A stretch of DNA of 64,000 bases from Ezakiella sp. GTDB lineage: Bacteria > Bacillota > Clostridia > Tissierellales > Peptoniphilaceae. Each line of letters opens with the position of its first letter. The first letter of the stretch is position 1. The DNA lies in the NCBI GenBank assembly GCA_022778715.1, contig JALFRW010000019.1, positions 1 through 64,000 on the forward strand, read 5' to 3'. The notes below the pieces were generated by a model that was given only the letters and a program-made list of their open reading frames with translations, made no database searches and was not told where the DNA came from. This document shows positions 7,159 to 15,682 of the stretch, piece by piece. The translations under genes and the position numbers were made by a program.

Positions 7159-9099
7159 ATGAAACTTTTATCTATTTTACTATCTTTAATGATGTTTTTT
7201 ACGATGACGATTAATACTTATGCTAAAGAGCCTGAAACTGCAAATTTAAAAAATGATATAACGGAATATGTTACACGGGCTAGAGATATTTTTGGAATTA
7301 GTATGGATTACGATAAGGTGGATAGCAATTTTGACGATAATACAGTTTCAATTTATTGGCAAAACAAAGACTATTATGGCAGAAACGAATCCGTTATGTT
7401 TGACAAGAAATTAAATGTCTTAAGTTATTATAAAGACCTGGAATATAAAAAATTTGTGAGGACTATTGTTTCAAGAGAGGATGCAAAAAAGACGGCCGAC
7501 GAACTGGTTAAAAAGATGTACCCTAACAACGATGTTAGGTTTGAGTCAATCGAAAACAGAGGGACAGATTATCTTTTGATTTATCGTTTGTATTTTGATA
7601 ATGTACGCGCTTTTAGGGCAACGGCAAGTGTAAGTATGAACCGTGAAACCGGCGAAGTTAACAATGTGAATACCACAAATGAAATGCAATTGTTTTTAAG
7701 AAGCAAGGTGAAGGTGGATGCCGATGACGTGAAGGGAGAAGGCGAGGCATTTGAAGCTATGAAAAAGGAATTCCCACCGCGTTTGGATCTTCTAGATATG
7801 AATTCGGGAAAAATGATTCCCTATTACACTTGGAACGATGCTCTAATTTTAGATGCAAAATCTTTTGAAAAAGTTTACTATGAAAGCCATTTTGATTTTT
7901 ATGCAAACGATGAAGCTAAAACCGAAGAAGCACGATCACAAATGAGTGATGTGGAAATTGCGGAAAATGAAAAGATTCAAAATTTAAAATCAAAAGAAGA
8001 GGCTTTGGCAAAAGCTCTTGAGATTTTCAGCAATGTGAAAAAGCCTTATTTAAAAAACACATCTCTTACGAAGCAATACAATTCAGAAAAATACAATTAC
8101 AATTTTTCGTTTAATGATGAAAAGGCAAAAAATTATTACACAATAATCACTATTACAGCAGACGAATTAATTCCAACTCACTACTATTTTTCGGACGACA
8201 ACAGAGATGAAAAATACGATGGGCACGATATGGACGACCAAATTGCAAAGGTCACAAAGTATTTGCCGTTTTTTGATGAGTATGAAGAAGTAAAGCCTAG
8301 GTTTGAACAGCATGACAAAAATGAATACAATAAATCCAAGAGTTTTATGAGAAAATTTGGAGAATATTATATCCCATCTGATACCATAAGTTTTGTGGTG
8401 GGTTCAAAAGGCTTGATTGGATTTGACGCAAATAGAATTTTTGATGACATAGAATACGAGAAAAAAGAGATTTTACCTAACGAAGCATACAGCAATTTGA
8501 ATAAGAAGTTTGGCACCAGACTTTATGTGCTCCCGATTATCGATCAAGATTTAAACACATTAAAAGAAACAAGGCTCGTTTATGCAGTTGATGCAATGAA
8601 TTACAATATAAAAGTTCGTGCAACTGATGGTAAAATTGGATACAACGAAACTAAATATTTGTTTGAACCGAGCGGAGACAATGATGACGCTTGGGTGAAG
8701 GATACGGTGATTTCAGGATTTGGGGTAATAGATTCAAAGAGTTATGAAGACTTAACCACAAACAGAGATTTAATGTACAATTTAGCATTTTTGGAGGGCT
8801 ATAATAGCCTTGAAGAAGAAAGACTCGAATTCTTATTAAAAGACATTGAAAAGTATGACGTGTTTACTAAAGACAATTTGGACGACAATGTGACGCTTGA
8901 AACTATTGCAAAGGTGCTTGTGTTGAACAAATTAAACCTTGTGCCGAAGGACATCAAAACAAATGTATTTCGAGATGAGATGAATCCTTATTCAGCACTT
9001 TTTATTATGCTAAGTGGAGATTTTAAGAACGAAGACTTCACTAGAGATGCAACAGTTTATGATATGCTAAAGATGATCTCTTCCATCATATTCGACTGA
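7159..9099 (+). CDS. Exported YcdB/YcdC-domain protein
   Basis: A 646-residue secreted or membrane-attached protein. ATG 7159 follows GGAGG and starts a signal peptide (MKLLSILLSLMMFFTMTINT, cleavage near TYAKEP). The mature part holds repeated PepSY-like/YcdB units: each has a 'SREDAKKTADELVKKMYP' or 'SKEEALAKALEIF' helix followed by strands reading as Y-x-Y/F-x-R segments. The last 130 residues resemble the SLH-like tail seen in some YcdB proteins but lack clear SLH motifs. Proteins of this kind occur in many Clostridia and their function is not settled; inhibition or folding of extracellular proteases has been suggested for PepSY domains. It is monocistronic, with a terminator at 9123. Confidence 0.7.
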   Translation: MKLLSILLSLMMFFTMTINTYAKEPETANLKNDITEYVTRARDIFGISMDYDKVDSNFDDNTVSIYWQNKDYYGRNESVMFDKKLNVLSYYKDLEYKKFVRTIVSREDAKKTADELVKKMYPNNDVRFESIENRGTDYLLIYRLYFDNVRAFRATASVSMNRETGEVNNVNTTNEMQLFLRSKVKVDADDVKGEGEAFEAMKKEFPPRLDLLDMNSGKMIPYYTWNDALILDAKSFEKVYYESHFDFYANDEAKTEEARSQMSDVEIAENEKIQNLKSKEEALAKALEIFSNVKKPYLKNTSLTKQYNSEKYNYNFSFNDEKAKNYYTIITITADELIPTHYYFSDDNRDEKYDGHDMDDQIAKVTKYLPFFDEYEEVKPRFEQHDKNEYNKSKSFMRKFGEYYIPSDTISFVVGSKGLIGFDANRIFDDIEYEKKEILPNEAYSNLNKKFGTRLYVLPIIDQDLNTLKETRLVYAVDAMNYNIKVRATDGKIGYNETKYLFEPSGDNDDAWVKDTVISGFGVIDSKSYEDLTTNRDLMYNLAFLEGYNSLEEERLEFLLKDIEKYDVFTKDNLDDNVTLETIAKVLVLNKLNLVPKDIKTNVFRDEMNPYSALFIMLSGDFKNEDFTRDATVYDMLKMISSIIFD

Positions 9100-9122
9100 G
9101 TTTAAACTTTTTGGGAAACGTG

Positions 9123-9155
9123 AAACGCCGGAGAAAGCTTACTTTACGGCGTTTT
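9123..9155 (+). terminator. Intrinsic terminator
   Basis: AAACGCCG (9123-9130) pairs with CGGCGTTT (9147-9154), and a T run follows. Confidence 0.75.
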
Positions 9156-9167
9156 TATTTGCAAAAT

Positions 9168-9196
9168 TTGACTTAATAAATAAAAAGTGGTAAAAT
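9168..9196 (+). promoter_or_regulatory. Promoter of the 3D-domain protein gene
   Basis: TTGACT at 9168-9173, 17-bp spacer, TAAAAT at 9191-9196, then AAGGAGG before ATG 9229. Confidence 0.65.
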
Positions 9197-9228
9197 TATT
9201 TTTGTCAAAGAGACAGTAAGGAGGAAAT

Positions 9229-10218
9229 ATGACTCGTAGATTTTTATTCGCCATGCTTACTCTTGTAACGATCATCACTTTTTCATTAAAAGTGGAGGCA
9301 AAAGAATACAAGGTGGAAGTTGATGGCAAGAAAATTACTCTCGATGCAAAAAATCAATCGGAATTAGAGGAAGCGATTGACAAAAAGTATCCCGGGTATA
9401 AAATCACAGCTATTTCAGATGATTTAGTAAAAGCAGAAAAGTTTATATCAATTATATTTTCAGATGGCGGAAAGGAAAGAGAAGTTAGCGTTCCGAATAT
9501 AGAAGTTTCAGGTATTCTAAAATATCTAAATGTAAAATTGAAAGGGGCAGACTTTGTACTGCCGGAATTAAATGAAAAGCCGTTTGATAATAGAGTTGCG
9601 GTATTTCGCGTTGAAGAAAAAGTGGAAGAAAAAATGGCAGATGTGGATTTTAAAACTATAGAGGAAAAGTCCACAGACTTTAAACAAACGAAGGAAATAG
9701 TTGTACAAGAAGGGAAGAAAGGCTTGAAAAAGGTCTTTCAAAAAAATAAGTATATAAATGGAATCATAACATCAAGCGTCGTGGTTAAAGAAGCTGTTAT
9801 TTATGAAGCGGTTGACAAGATTGTGAAATTGCCGCCAATAGGCGCAGATATTATTAATCGTGGTGATCTTCGCTCATTTGTGATGAGTGCCACTGCTTAT
9901 GAAGCAGGCCCGCTTTCAACCGGCAAACGTCCGGGACAAGTTGGATATGGAATCACTGCATCAGGCACACGAGCAAGACGCGGAACGGTTGCTGTGGATA
10001 GAAAAGTTATTCCTCTGGGCACAAAATTGTATATAAAGAGCCTTGACCCGGACGTGCCGGACTACGGCTATGCAATCGCTGAAGACACCGGCGGTGCAAT
10101 CAAAGGTATGAAGATAGACTTATTTATGGATACAGTGTATGAGTGCTTCCAGTTTGGAAGAAGAAAGGTGCAGGTATTTATACTTCCGCCGGACACACCG
10201 CGAACATTGTTCCGTTAA
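9229..10218 (+). CDS. G5 and 3D domain cell wall protein (YabE-like)
   Basis: A 329-residue exported protein. Residues 1-25 are a signal peptide (RRFLFAMLTLVTIITFSLKVEA). The next 90 residues contain DUF348/ubiquitin-like units, about 125-200 is a G5 domain, and about 215-320 is a 3D domain with the three conserved aspartates in context (TVAVDRKVIPLGTKLYI, AIAEDTGGAIKGMKIDLFM). 3D domains resemble the MltA lytic transglycosylase barrel, so a role in peptidoglycan turnover, as for YabE/resuscitation factors, is likely. The layout signal-DUF348-G5-3D matches family members. It has its own promoter and terminator. Confidence 0.85.
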   Translation: MTRRFLFAMLTLVTIITFSLKVEAKEYKVEVDGKKITLDAKNQSELEEAIDKKYPGYKITAISDDLVKAEKFISIIFSDGGKEREVSVPNIEVSGILKYLNVKLKGADFVLPELNEKPFDNRVAVFRVEEKVEEKMADVDFKTIEEKSTDFKQTKEIVVQEGKKGLKKVFQKNKYINGIITSSVVVKEAVIYEAVDKIVKLPPIGADIINRGDLRSFVMSATAYEAGPLSTGKRPGQVGYGITASGTRARRGTVAVDRKVIPLGTKLYIKSLDPDVPDYGYAIAEDTGGAIKGMKIDLFMDTVYECFQFGRRKVQVFILPPDTPRTLFR

Positions 10219-10275
10219 TGTGAATTTTTATCACCTGTTTAATTGTGATAAAAATATATAAATAATAAGATCGAA

Positions 10276-10309
10276 AAGCCGGAAGTTTAAATCTTCCGGC
10301 TTCTTTTTT
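10276..10309 (+). terminator. Intrinsic terminator
   Basis: Perfect 10-bp stem AAGCCGGAAG (10276-10285) and CTTCCGGCTT (10293-10302), then a T run. The rest of 10219-10477 holds only the next promoter. Confidence 0.9.
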
Positions 10310-10425
10310 TAAAAATAAATTGAATTTATATTTGAAATCTTAGTTATGTTCGCATAAATGGTGACGTCTATCGTTTATTTTAAGTTTTTTTTCGCGTGCT
10401 AAATTTTTGTTAAATTTTTTATTTT

Positions 10426-10455
10426 TTGATATTCATTTGAAAAATGTGGTATAAT
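10426..10455 (+). promoter_or_regulatory. Promoter of the 133-residue hypothetical gene
   Basis: TTGATA at 10426-10431, 18-bp spacer, TATAAT at 10450-10455. Confidence 0.6.
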
Positions 10456-10477
10456 TAACTTAGTAGAGGTAAAAGAT

Positions 10478-10879
10478 ATGGCAGTATTAAATTTAGAAAA
10501 TGTCGGCGTAAATCAAAAAGTTTTTGAGATGAAGAATAGTTTACTTGAGATCATCATTTATGATTTGACTTCTTTTGCAGATTTGTCGGGCGATGATGAT
10601 TTCGCTGATGGAATTGATGAGGTTATAGATTTAGTTTTTGCTTTTTCTTTAAATTTAAAAGATAACACTTTGTTCGAGTATGGTAAATACTGTAGTTATA
10701 AAAGTGCTAAAGGCGATTTAAAGACAAAAATTTTAAAAGAGATTGAATGTAATTTGAGTGAACTCATTGAGTTTATAAAAGATAATATGGAATTTGTGAC
10801 TTTGGATATGGTTACAGGGTATTATTTTGCGTATGAGTATATTTACGCGGTTTGGCAATATTCAAAAAGTTTACTTTAA
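10478..10879 (+). CDS. Hypothetical cytosolic protein
   Basis: A 133-residue acidic, probably all-helical protein with no signal peptide or membrane segment. It is rich in Leu, Ile and Phe, with an acidic patch SGDDDFADGIDEVID around residues 37-52. I recognise no family. ATG 10478 has a GAGG site. It stands alone between its own promoter and terminator, so it is probably a real gene and not a shadow frame. Confidence 0.6.
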   Translation: MAVLNLENVGVNQKVFEMKNSLLEIIIYDLTSFADLSGDDDFADGIDEVIDLVFAFSLNLKDNTLFEYGKYCSYKSAKGDLKTKILKEIECNLSELIEFIKDNMEFVTLDMVTGYYFAYEYIYAVWQYSKSLL

Positions 10880-10931
10880 TTTGCAGTGTCGTTGCGACTA
10901 TTATTTTAAAATAAATAATTTTTACAAAACA

Positions 10932-10980
10932 AACCACTTCCGAAGTCAAAAAATTCGATTTTGGGAAGTGGTTATTTTTT
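10932..10980 (+). terminator. Intrinsic terminator
   Basis: AACCACTTCC (10932-10941) pairs with GGAAGTGGTT (10964-10973) around a 22-nt loop that can pair further (CGAA/TTCG), followed by a T run. Confidence 0.8.
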
Positions 10981-11060
10981 AAACAAATATATTTGCTTAT
11001 TATTATATTTTTTTGGGTAATAAAAGCTTAGGTGAAAGACGAACTTTCAAGGAGGATTTT

Positions 11061-11573
11061 ATGATGGAAGAAAGAAAAAATATTATCACTTTTATGAACG
11101 AACCGGTAACTCTTTTGGGAAAAGGAGTTAATGTTGGTGACAAGGCTGAAGATTTCAAGGCAATAAAAAAAGATATGTCCGAATTCGATTTGAGCGAACT
11201 GAAGGGTAAAAACATTTTGATTAGCGTTGTGCCGTCAATAGACACACCGGTTTGCGAAGAACAAACAAAAATTTTCAACAAGGAAGCTTCAGAATTAAAA
11301 AATATTCATTTGATTACGATTAGCTGTGATTTGCCATTTGCTCAAGCAAATTTTTGTGCTGCAAAGGGAATTGAAAATTTAACAATGCTTTCCGACTACA
11401 GATTTCATGATTTTGGTGAAAAATATGGTTTTCTCATTAAGGAACTCATGCTTTTAGCTAGAGGAATTGTTATTATCGACAAGGATGGAGTTGTCCAATA
11501 TGTTGAATATGTGCCGGAAGTGACAAATCTTCCAAATTTTGACAAGGCACTTGAAGCAGCGAAAGCTTTATAA
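11061..11573 (+). CDS. tpx: Thiol peroxidase (atypical 2-Cys peroxiredoxin)
   Basis: Reduces hydrogen and alkyl peroxides with electrons from thioredoxin. The 170 residues match the Tpx length. The peroxidatic Cys65 lies in SIDTPVCEEQT, and the resolving Cys99 lies 34 residues later, the spacing expected for Tpx. The GKGVNVGDKAEDF opening is also typical. Two adjacent ATG codons (11061 and 11064) follow AAGGAGG; I took the first. It is followed closely by an alcohol dehydrogenase and a hydrolase on the same strand, with no terminator between, so the three may form an operon. Confidence 0.93.
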   Translation: MMEERKNIITFMNEPVTLLGKGVNVGDKAEDFKAIKKDMSEFDLSELKGKNILISVVPSIDTPVCEEQTKIFNKEASELKNIHLITISCDLPFAQANFCAAKGIENLTMLSDYRFHDFGEKYGFLIKELMLLARGIVIIDKDGVVQYVEYVPEVTNLPNFDKALEAAKAL

Positions 11574-11612
11574 TTTTTGCCCGCTTTTTGCGGGGTACTT
11601 ATGGGAGGCGTT

Positions 11613-12764
11613 ATGAAAAGTTTTGAATTTAAAAATCCGGTTAAAATTATTTTTGAAATAGGTGCAATTGAGAGGTTGCACGAAGAAATAAAAGATTATC
11701 ACAATATTTTATTTGTTTACGGCGGCGGCAGTATCAAGAGAACCGGAGTTTATGATAGAGTTATAAAAGAGCTTGGAGATAAAAATGTGGTTGAGCTTTC
11801 CGGAATTGTTCCGAATCCCGAAACCGTCAAGGTTTACGAAGGTGTGGAGCTTTGTAAGAAGCACGACATAGATTTTATTTTGGCAGTTGGAGGCGGTTCT
11901 GTAATTGATACTGTGAAGGCGATTTCATCTGCCAGATATTTAAATGGGGATTTTTGGCAGAAGCTTTATATAGATCACGAAGACATAGAAAAAGCACTTC
12001 CTTTTGGCACAATTTTAACCATGGTGGGCACCGGCAGCGAAATGAATTCAGGTGGAGTTATCACAAATCCTGATGTAAAGATTAAATGTTCATACGGTCA
12101 TGAACTTTTGTTCCCACAATTTTCACTTCTAGACCCAACTCTAACCTACACGGTGCCAAGAGAACAGATGGTTTCGGGCATCATTGATATGTTCAGTCAT
12201 TTGATGGAAACTTATTTTAGTTTGCCGGACGAGGATAATGTGAGTGACTCGATTGCAGAAGCACTTATGGCAGGAATTATTAGAAATGCAAAAGTGGCAT
12301 ATGTAGATATGGAAAACTACGATGCAAGAAGCAATTTAATGTGGACAGCAAGCCTTGCAATTAATGGGTTAACTGCGGCTGGTAAGGGTGAAGATTGGCA
12401 GAGCCACACCCTTGAACACACGCTTAGTGCATATTACCACATTCCACACGGTTTGGGGCTTGCAATTGTGCATCCGCACTATTTAAAATATGTTTACAAG
12501 GGACACTTTAAAAAATGGAAACGTTTCTTAAAAGTTGTGTTTGACACGGATGCAAACGAAATGAACGAAGAAGAAACTGCAAATCTTGCAATTGAAAAGA
12601 TTACAGAATTTTTCAAGTCGCTCGGTGCACCGACCAAGCTTTCAGAAATCGGCATTGACGATTCAAAACTTCGTGAAATGGCAGAAAATACCATGGAATT
12701 TAAAGTAGATTATTCTGATTTAAAACACGAAGATATTTACAATATTTATAAATCAGCTCTCTAG
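11613..12764 (+). CDS. Iron-containing alcohol dehydrogenase (BdhA/YqhD type)
   Basis: A 383-residue group III NAD(P)H-dependent alcohol/aldehyde dehydrogenase. The N-terminal dinucleotide domain has the loop AVGGGSVIDTVKAIS and the downstream TGSEMNSG segment. The C-terminal helical domain carries metal-binding His residues in HTLEHTLSAYYHIPHGLG. ATG 11613 follows GGGAGG; an in-frame ATG at 11577 has no ribosome binding site. The closest known relatives are butanol dehydrogenases and broad aldehyde reductases; the substrate cannot be read from sequence. Confidence 0.9.
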   Translation: MKSFEFKNPVKIIFEIGAIERLHEEIKDYHNILFVYGGGSIKRTGVYDRVIKELGDKNVVELSGIVPNPETVKVYEGVELCKKHDIDFILAVGGGSVIDTVKAISSARYLNGDFWQKLYIDHEDIEKALPFGTILTMVGTGSEMNSGGVITNPDVKIKCSYGHELLFPQFSLLDPTLTYTVPREQMVSGIIDMFSHLMETYFSLPDEDNVSDSIAEALMAGIIRNAKVAYVDMENYDARSNLMWTASLAINGLTAAGKGEDWQSHTLEHTLSAYYHIPHGLGLAIVHPHYLKYVYKGHFKKWKRFLKVVFDTDANEMNEEETANLAIEKITEFFKSLGAPTKLSEIGIDDSKLREMAENTMEFKVDYSDLKHEDIYNIYKSAL

Positions 12765-12772
12765 GAGAATTC

Positions 12773-13645
12773 ATGACAATTATTGCAACTTGGGAAATGA
12801 GTTTTGAGGGAGTTAAAATCGCCCAAAAACTTTTGAAAGAAAACAAATCTAACGAAGACGCAATTTGTGCACTTATAAATGATGTGGAACTAAATCCGGA
12901 GTTTCATACAGTTGGATACTCCGGCTATCCGAACGAAATTTGTGAAGTGGAGCTGGATGCGGCGATTATAAATGGCGATAATTTGCATTTTGGCGCCGTG
13001 GCGGCAATGAAGCACATAAAAACGCCCATAGATGTGGCGCGACTTTTGATGGATAGCGAGTACAGCAATTTTATTTCCGGAGACGGTGCGCTTAAGTTTG
13101 CACTTGAAAATGGATTTAAGAAACAAAATCTTTTAACCGGCGAAGCAAAGGCGAAGTATGATGTAGAAATTGCAAATAAAGAAAATGCCGACAAAGGCCA
13201 CGATACAATCGGCGCAATTATTGCAGGAAATGGTCGCGTGGTGTCGGCAACGAGTACTTCGGGACTGTTCTTAAAGCGCGAAGGCAGAATTGGAGATTCA
13301 CCGCTCGTTGGTGCGGGACTTTATGCAGATAGCAAAGTCGGCGGCGCAACTGCAACGGGAGTTGGCGAAGATATTATAAAAGGGGCACTCTCTTTTCAAG
13401 TCGTAAATTTAATGAAGAGCGGACTTTCCGCACAGGAAGCTGCCACAAAAGCTGTGGAAGAATTTGATGCAAACCTTAAAGATCGTGGCGAAACGCCACG
13501 AGATTTCTCGATAGTGTGTTTAGACAAATACGGCAATTGGGGAGCGGCTTCAAATATTTCAGAATTTCCATTTGTTGTATCGGACGGGGAAGAAACAAAA
13601 TTGTATGTTTCAAAGAACTATGGAAGAACAATTGAAGAAAAATAA
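12773..13645 (+). CDS. Isoaspartyl peptidase/asparaginase family (glycosylasparaginase-like) Ntn hydrolase
   Basis: A 290-residue threonine-type Ntn hydrolase. GHDTIGAIIAGNGRVVSATS contains the Thr that becomes N-terminal on self-cleavage (HDTIG, as in N4-(beta-N-acetylglucosaminyl)-L-asparaginase), with later conserved GRIGDSPLVGAGLYAD and GGATATGVGED. The precursor should split into an alpha subunit of about 145 residues and a beta subunit starting at that Thr. There is no signal peptide, so it is cytosolic. The eight-base gap after the dehydrogenase stop includes GGAG, so the genes are co-transcribed. Confidence 0.88.
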   Translation: MTIIATWEMSFEGVKIAQKLLKENKSNEDAICALINDVELNPEFHTVGYSGYPNEICEVELDAAIINGDNLHFGAVAAMKHIKTPIDVARLLMDSEYSNFISGDGALKFALENGFKKQNLLTGEAKAKYDVEIANKENADKGHDTIGAIIAGNGRVVSATSTSGLFLKREGRIGDSPLVGAGLYADSKVGGATATGVGEDIIKGALSFQVVNLMKSGLSAQEAATKAVEEFDANLKDRGETPRDFSIVCLDKYGNWGAASNISEFPFVVSDGEETKLYVSKNYGRTIEEK

Positions 13646-13649
13646 AATG

Positions 13650-13690
13650 CTAAAAGAATCGAAGCTATATAGCTTCGATCTTTTAGTTTT
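13650..13690 (+). terminator. Terminator/palindrome after the asparaginase gene
   Basis: Near-perfect palindrome of about 37 nt (CTAAAAGA...TCTTTTAG arms around TCGAAGCTATATAGCTTCGA), with a T-rich tail. It can work in both directions. Confidence 0.7.
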
Positions 13691-13950
13691 AACATTTTGA
13701 TATTAAGAATTATGACATAAGTAACACAGTTAATGAAATGCACAGAGTGATTGATTTAGTTTAATTTGTTGATGTTAATAAATCAACAGAAGGATATTCA
13801 ATAACTATTTATGATGGTACTGCGGATGTATATCAAAACAGTAGAGCTGTGAATATTTTTACATTTGTTCATACTGAAAATATTGAATCTTATTTGAAAA
13901 ATTATGATATGGAAAATGAAAAGAAATTGTTAAAAAACTATAATAAATAA
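13691..13950 (+). pseudogene. Degenerate fragment of an unidentified gene
   Basis: One frame reads coherently for about 85 codons (ISNTVNEMHRVIDLV, stop, then FVDVNKSTEGYSITIYDGTA and on to KKLLKNYNK) but is cut by TAA near 13763 and has no start codon or ribosome binding site. This looks like the 3' remnant of a gene. I do not recognise the family. The rest of the 13646-14100 gap holds a terminator and the next promoter. Confidence 0.45.
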
Positions 13951-14049
13951 AAAAACTTAAAAAATTTTATTGACAAATACCGTTTTAAAACAGCATGTTC
14001 ATTTTGAAATTTAGTTATAGCTGACTTAGCAACTAAAATTACATATTAA

Positions 14050-14079
14050 TTGACAATAATTTGTTTTATATGGTATAAT
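14050..14079 (+). promoter_or_regulatory. Promoter upstream of the PsiE-like gene and tRNA-Arg genes
   Basis: Consensus TTGACA at 14050-14055, 18-bp spacer, TATAAT at 14074-14079. It is the last strong promoter I see before the PsiE-like gene, two tRNA-Arg genes and walRK. Confidence 0.7.
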
Positions 14080-14100
14080 TCTAAATGTAGAGGTGATTTT

Positions 14101-14727
14101 ATGAAGCGCACACCGGAAGACGTTATGAAGTCAATTATGAGAGTTGTGGAGTACACGATTTGTGCTATTATTTTGGCTGGAATTATAACGGGGTTATGGG
14201 ATTTAATTAAGTATGTTAAAGAGTTTGCACTAAATCCTTCTTCCAAAGAAAGTTATGATATTTTTTCAAACTTTTTGAAGCATGCGCTGATGCTTGTGGT
14301 CGGAATCGAGCTCATTTATATGATTATTAGCCACAAGAATGAAACGATTTTAACTCTTGTACTTTTTGTTATCGCTAGAAAGATGCTCGTTTATGCAGAA
14401 GGCATGACAGATATTTTGATTGGTACAATTAGTATTGTGCTTGTTTTTATTACTATGAAGTTTATTTTGATAAAGGAAAGTTCCGTGAAAAAGGCAGACG
14501 GCACTTTTTCTGCAGGGATTAGCTTGACTGATTTAAATAAGCTCTATAAGATAAATATTGAGGCGAAAGAGCACACTTTGGGTGGACTAATTGTTCGTAT
14601 CGCTGCTGAATCCAACGTTCCTCTTTTTGAAGGTGGGGTTTATTCTTATGGTCCTTATACTTTGAAGGTTATTAAGATGGCTGATGGTGTTATCGAAAAG
14701 GTGGCCATTGAAGAGATAGACGGATAG
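14101..14727 (+). CDS. PsiE-like membrane protein with C-terminal cytosolic domain
   Basis: A 208-residue protein with four predicted membrane helices (about residues 14-34, 58-78, 84-102 and 107-127), resembling the phosphate-starvation-inducible PsiE family. The last 75 residues (LTDLNKLYKINIEAKEHTLG onward) look like a soluble transporter-associated domain. ATG 14101 follows GAGGTG. The gene ends three bases before a tRNA-Arg, so mRNA and tRNA must share a transcript. The function is unknown. Confidence 0.65.
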   Translation: MKRTPEDVMKSIMRVVEYTICAIILAGIITGLWDLIKYVKEFALNPSSKESYDIFSNFLKHALMLVVGIELIYMIISHKNETILTLVLFVIARKMLVYAEGMTDILIGTISIVLVFITMKFILIKESSVKKADGTFSAGISLTDLNKLYKINIEAKEHTLGGLIVRIAAESNVPLFEGGVYSYGPYTLKVIKMADGVIEKVAIEEIDG

Positions 14728-14730
14728 TTT

Positions 14731-14807
14731 GCACTTGTAGCTCAGTTGGATAGAGCAACGCCCTCCTAAGGCGGAGGCCGGAGGTTCGACTCCTCTCAAG
14801 TGCGCCA
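14731..14807 (+). tRNA. tRNA-Arg (anticodon CCT)
   Basis: 77 nt with CCA encoded. Acceptor GCACTTG pairs with CAAGTGC, D-loop contains AGCTCAGTTGGATAGAGC, anticodon loop CTCCTAA gives CCT (reads AGG), T-loop GGTTCGACTCC. It starts three bases after the stop of the PsiE-like gene. Confidence 0.97.
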
Positions 14808-14851
14808 ATTTTTAATCCAAAACCCGGCTTCACATAGGGGTGCAGCTGATG

Positions 14852-14880
14852 ATAAAGAAAAGGGGTTACCTTTTCTTTAT
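14852..14880. terminator. Hairpin between the two tRNA-Arg genes
   Basis: Perfect 12-bp stem ATAAAGAAAAGG (14852-14863) and CCTTTTCTTTAT (14869-14880) with a 5-nt loop. No good T run follows, so it may be a weak terminator or a processing signal. Confidence 0.5.
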
Positions 14881-14903
14881 TTGTATTTCATAAGTTTGGA
14901 TAA

Positions 14904-14980
14904 GCGAATGTAGCTCAATTGGATAGAGCGTTCCCCTCCGGAGGGAAAGGTTGGGGGTTCAAACCCTCTCGTTCGCGCCA
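14904..14980 (+). tRNA. tRNA-Arg (anticodon CCG)
   Basis: 77 nt with CCA encoded. Acceptor GCGAATG pairs with CGTTCGC (one G-T pair), anticodon loop CTCCGGA gives CCG (reads CGG), T-loop GGTTCAAACCC. It ends only 20 bases before the walR start codon. Confidence 0.97.
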
Positions 14981-15000
14981 ACTATATAAAGGAGGAAATT

Positions 15001-15681
15001 TTGAGCAGTTTAGTTTATGTTGTTGATGACGAGAAGACTATAACCGATATTGTTAAATTTAATTTAGAAAAAGAAGGGTTTGAGGTTAATACTTATCCTA
15101 ATGGCAATGAGGCTTTGGAGGCTGTTTATGAAAAGCCGTGTGACCTCATGCTTTTAGACGTTATGATGCCGGGACTGGGGGGATTTGAAGTTTTAAAAAC
15201 TCTTAGAAAGACTTACACTTTTCCGATTTTGATGCTTACCGCAAAGGAAGAGGAAGTGGACAAGGTGCTAGGTCTGGAGCTGGGAGCGGATGATTATATT
15301 GTGAAGCCTTATTCAATGCGTGAGCTTATAGCTAGAGTGAAGGCTAATTTGAGAAGAGTGCAAACGCCTAATATCTCTGGCGATATGCAAAAGTATGGCG
15401 ATTTGGTCGTGGATTCCGGCAAGTATGAAGCTACAATTGACGGTGAAAGTGTAAATTTAACTTCTCGCGAGTTCGAGCTTTTGAAATATCTGGCAGATAA
15501 TCAAGGGCAAGTGTTTACGAGAGAACAACTTTTACAAGAAGTTTGGGGCTATGAATATTTTGGCGACATTAGAACTGTCGACGTTACTATTAGACGCCTT
15601 CGTGAAAAGATTGAAAATCCGGGAGAAGAACCAAAATATATTATCACAAAAAGAGGAATAGGATACTATTTCGGAGGTTAA
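15001..15681 (+). CDS. walR: Response regulator WalR (YycF/VicR)
   Basis: Essential OmpR-family regulator of peptidoglycan metabolism. The 226 residues comprise a receiver domain with acidic pocket DDE at 9-11, phospho-acceptor Asp53 in LLDVMMPG and Lys in YIVKPYS, and a C-terminal winged helix (VNLTSREFELLKYLADNQGQ to RRLREKIENPG). It starts with TTG 15001, eight bases after GGAGG. The 20-nt gap to the preceding tRNA leaves no room for a promoter. It opens the conserved order walR-walK-yycH-yycI-walJ-rlmH-ppaC. Confidence 0.96.
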   Translation: MSSLVYVVDDEKTITDIVKFNLEKEGFEVNTYPNGNEALEAVYEKPCDLMLLDVMMPGLGGFEVLKTLRKTYTFPILMLTAKEEEVDKVLGLELGADDYIVKPYSMRELIARVKANLRRVQTPNISGDMQKYGDLVVDSGKYEATIDGESVNLTSREFELLKYLADNQGQVFTREQLLQEVWGYEYFGDIRTVDVTIRRLREKIENPGEEPKYIITKRGIGYYFGG

Positions 15682-15682
15682 G

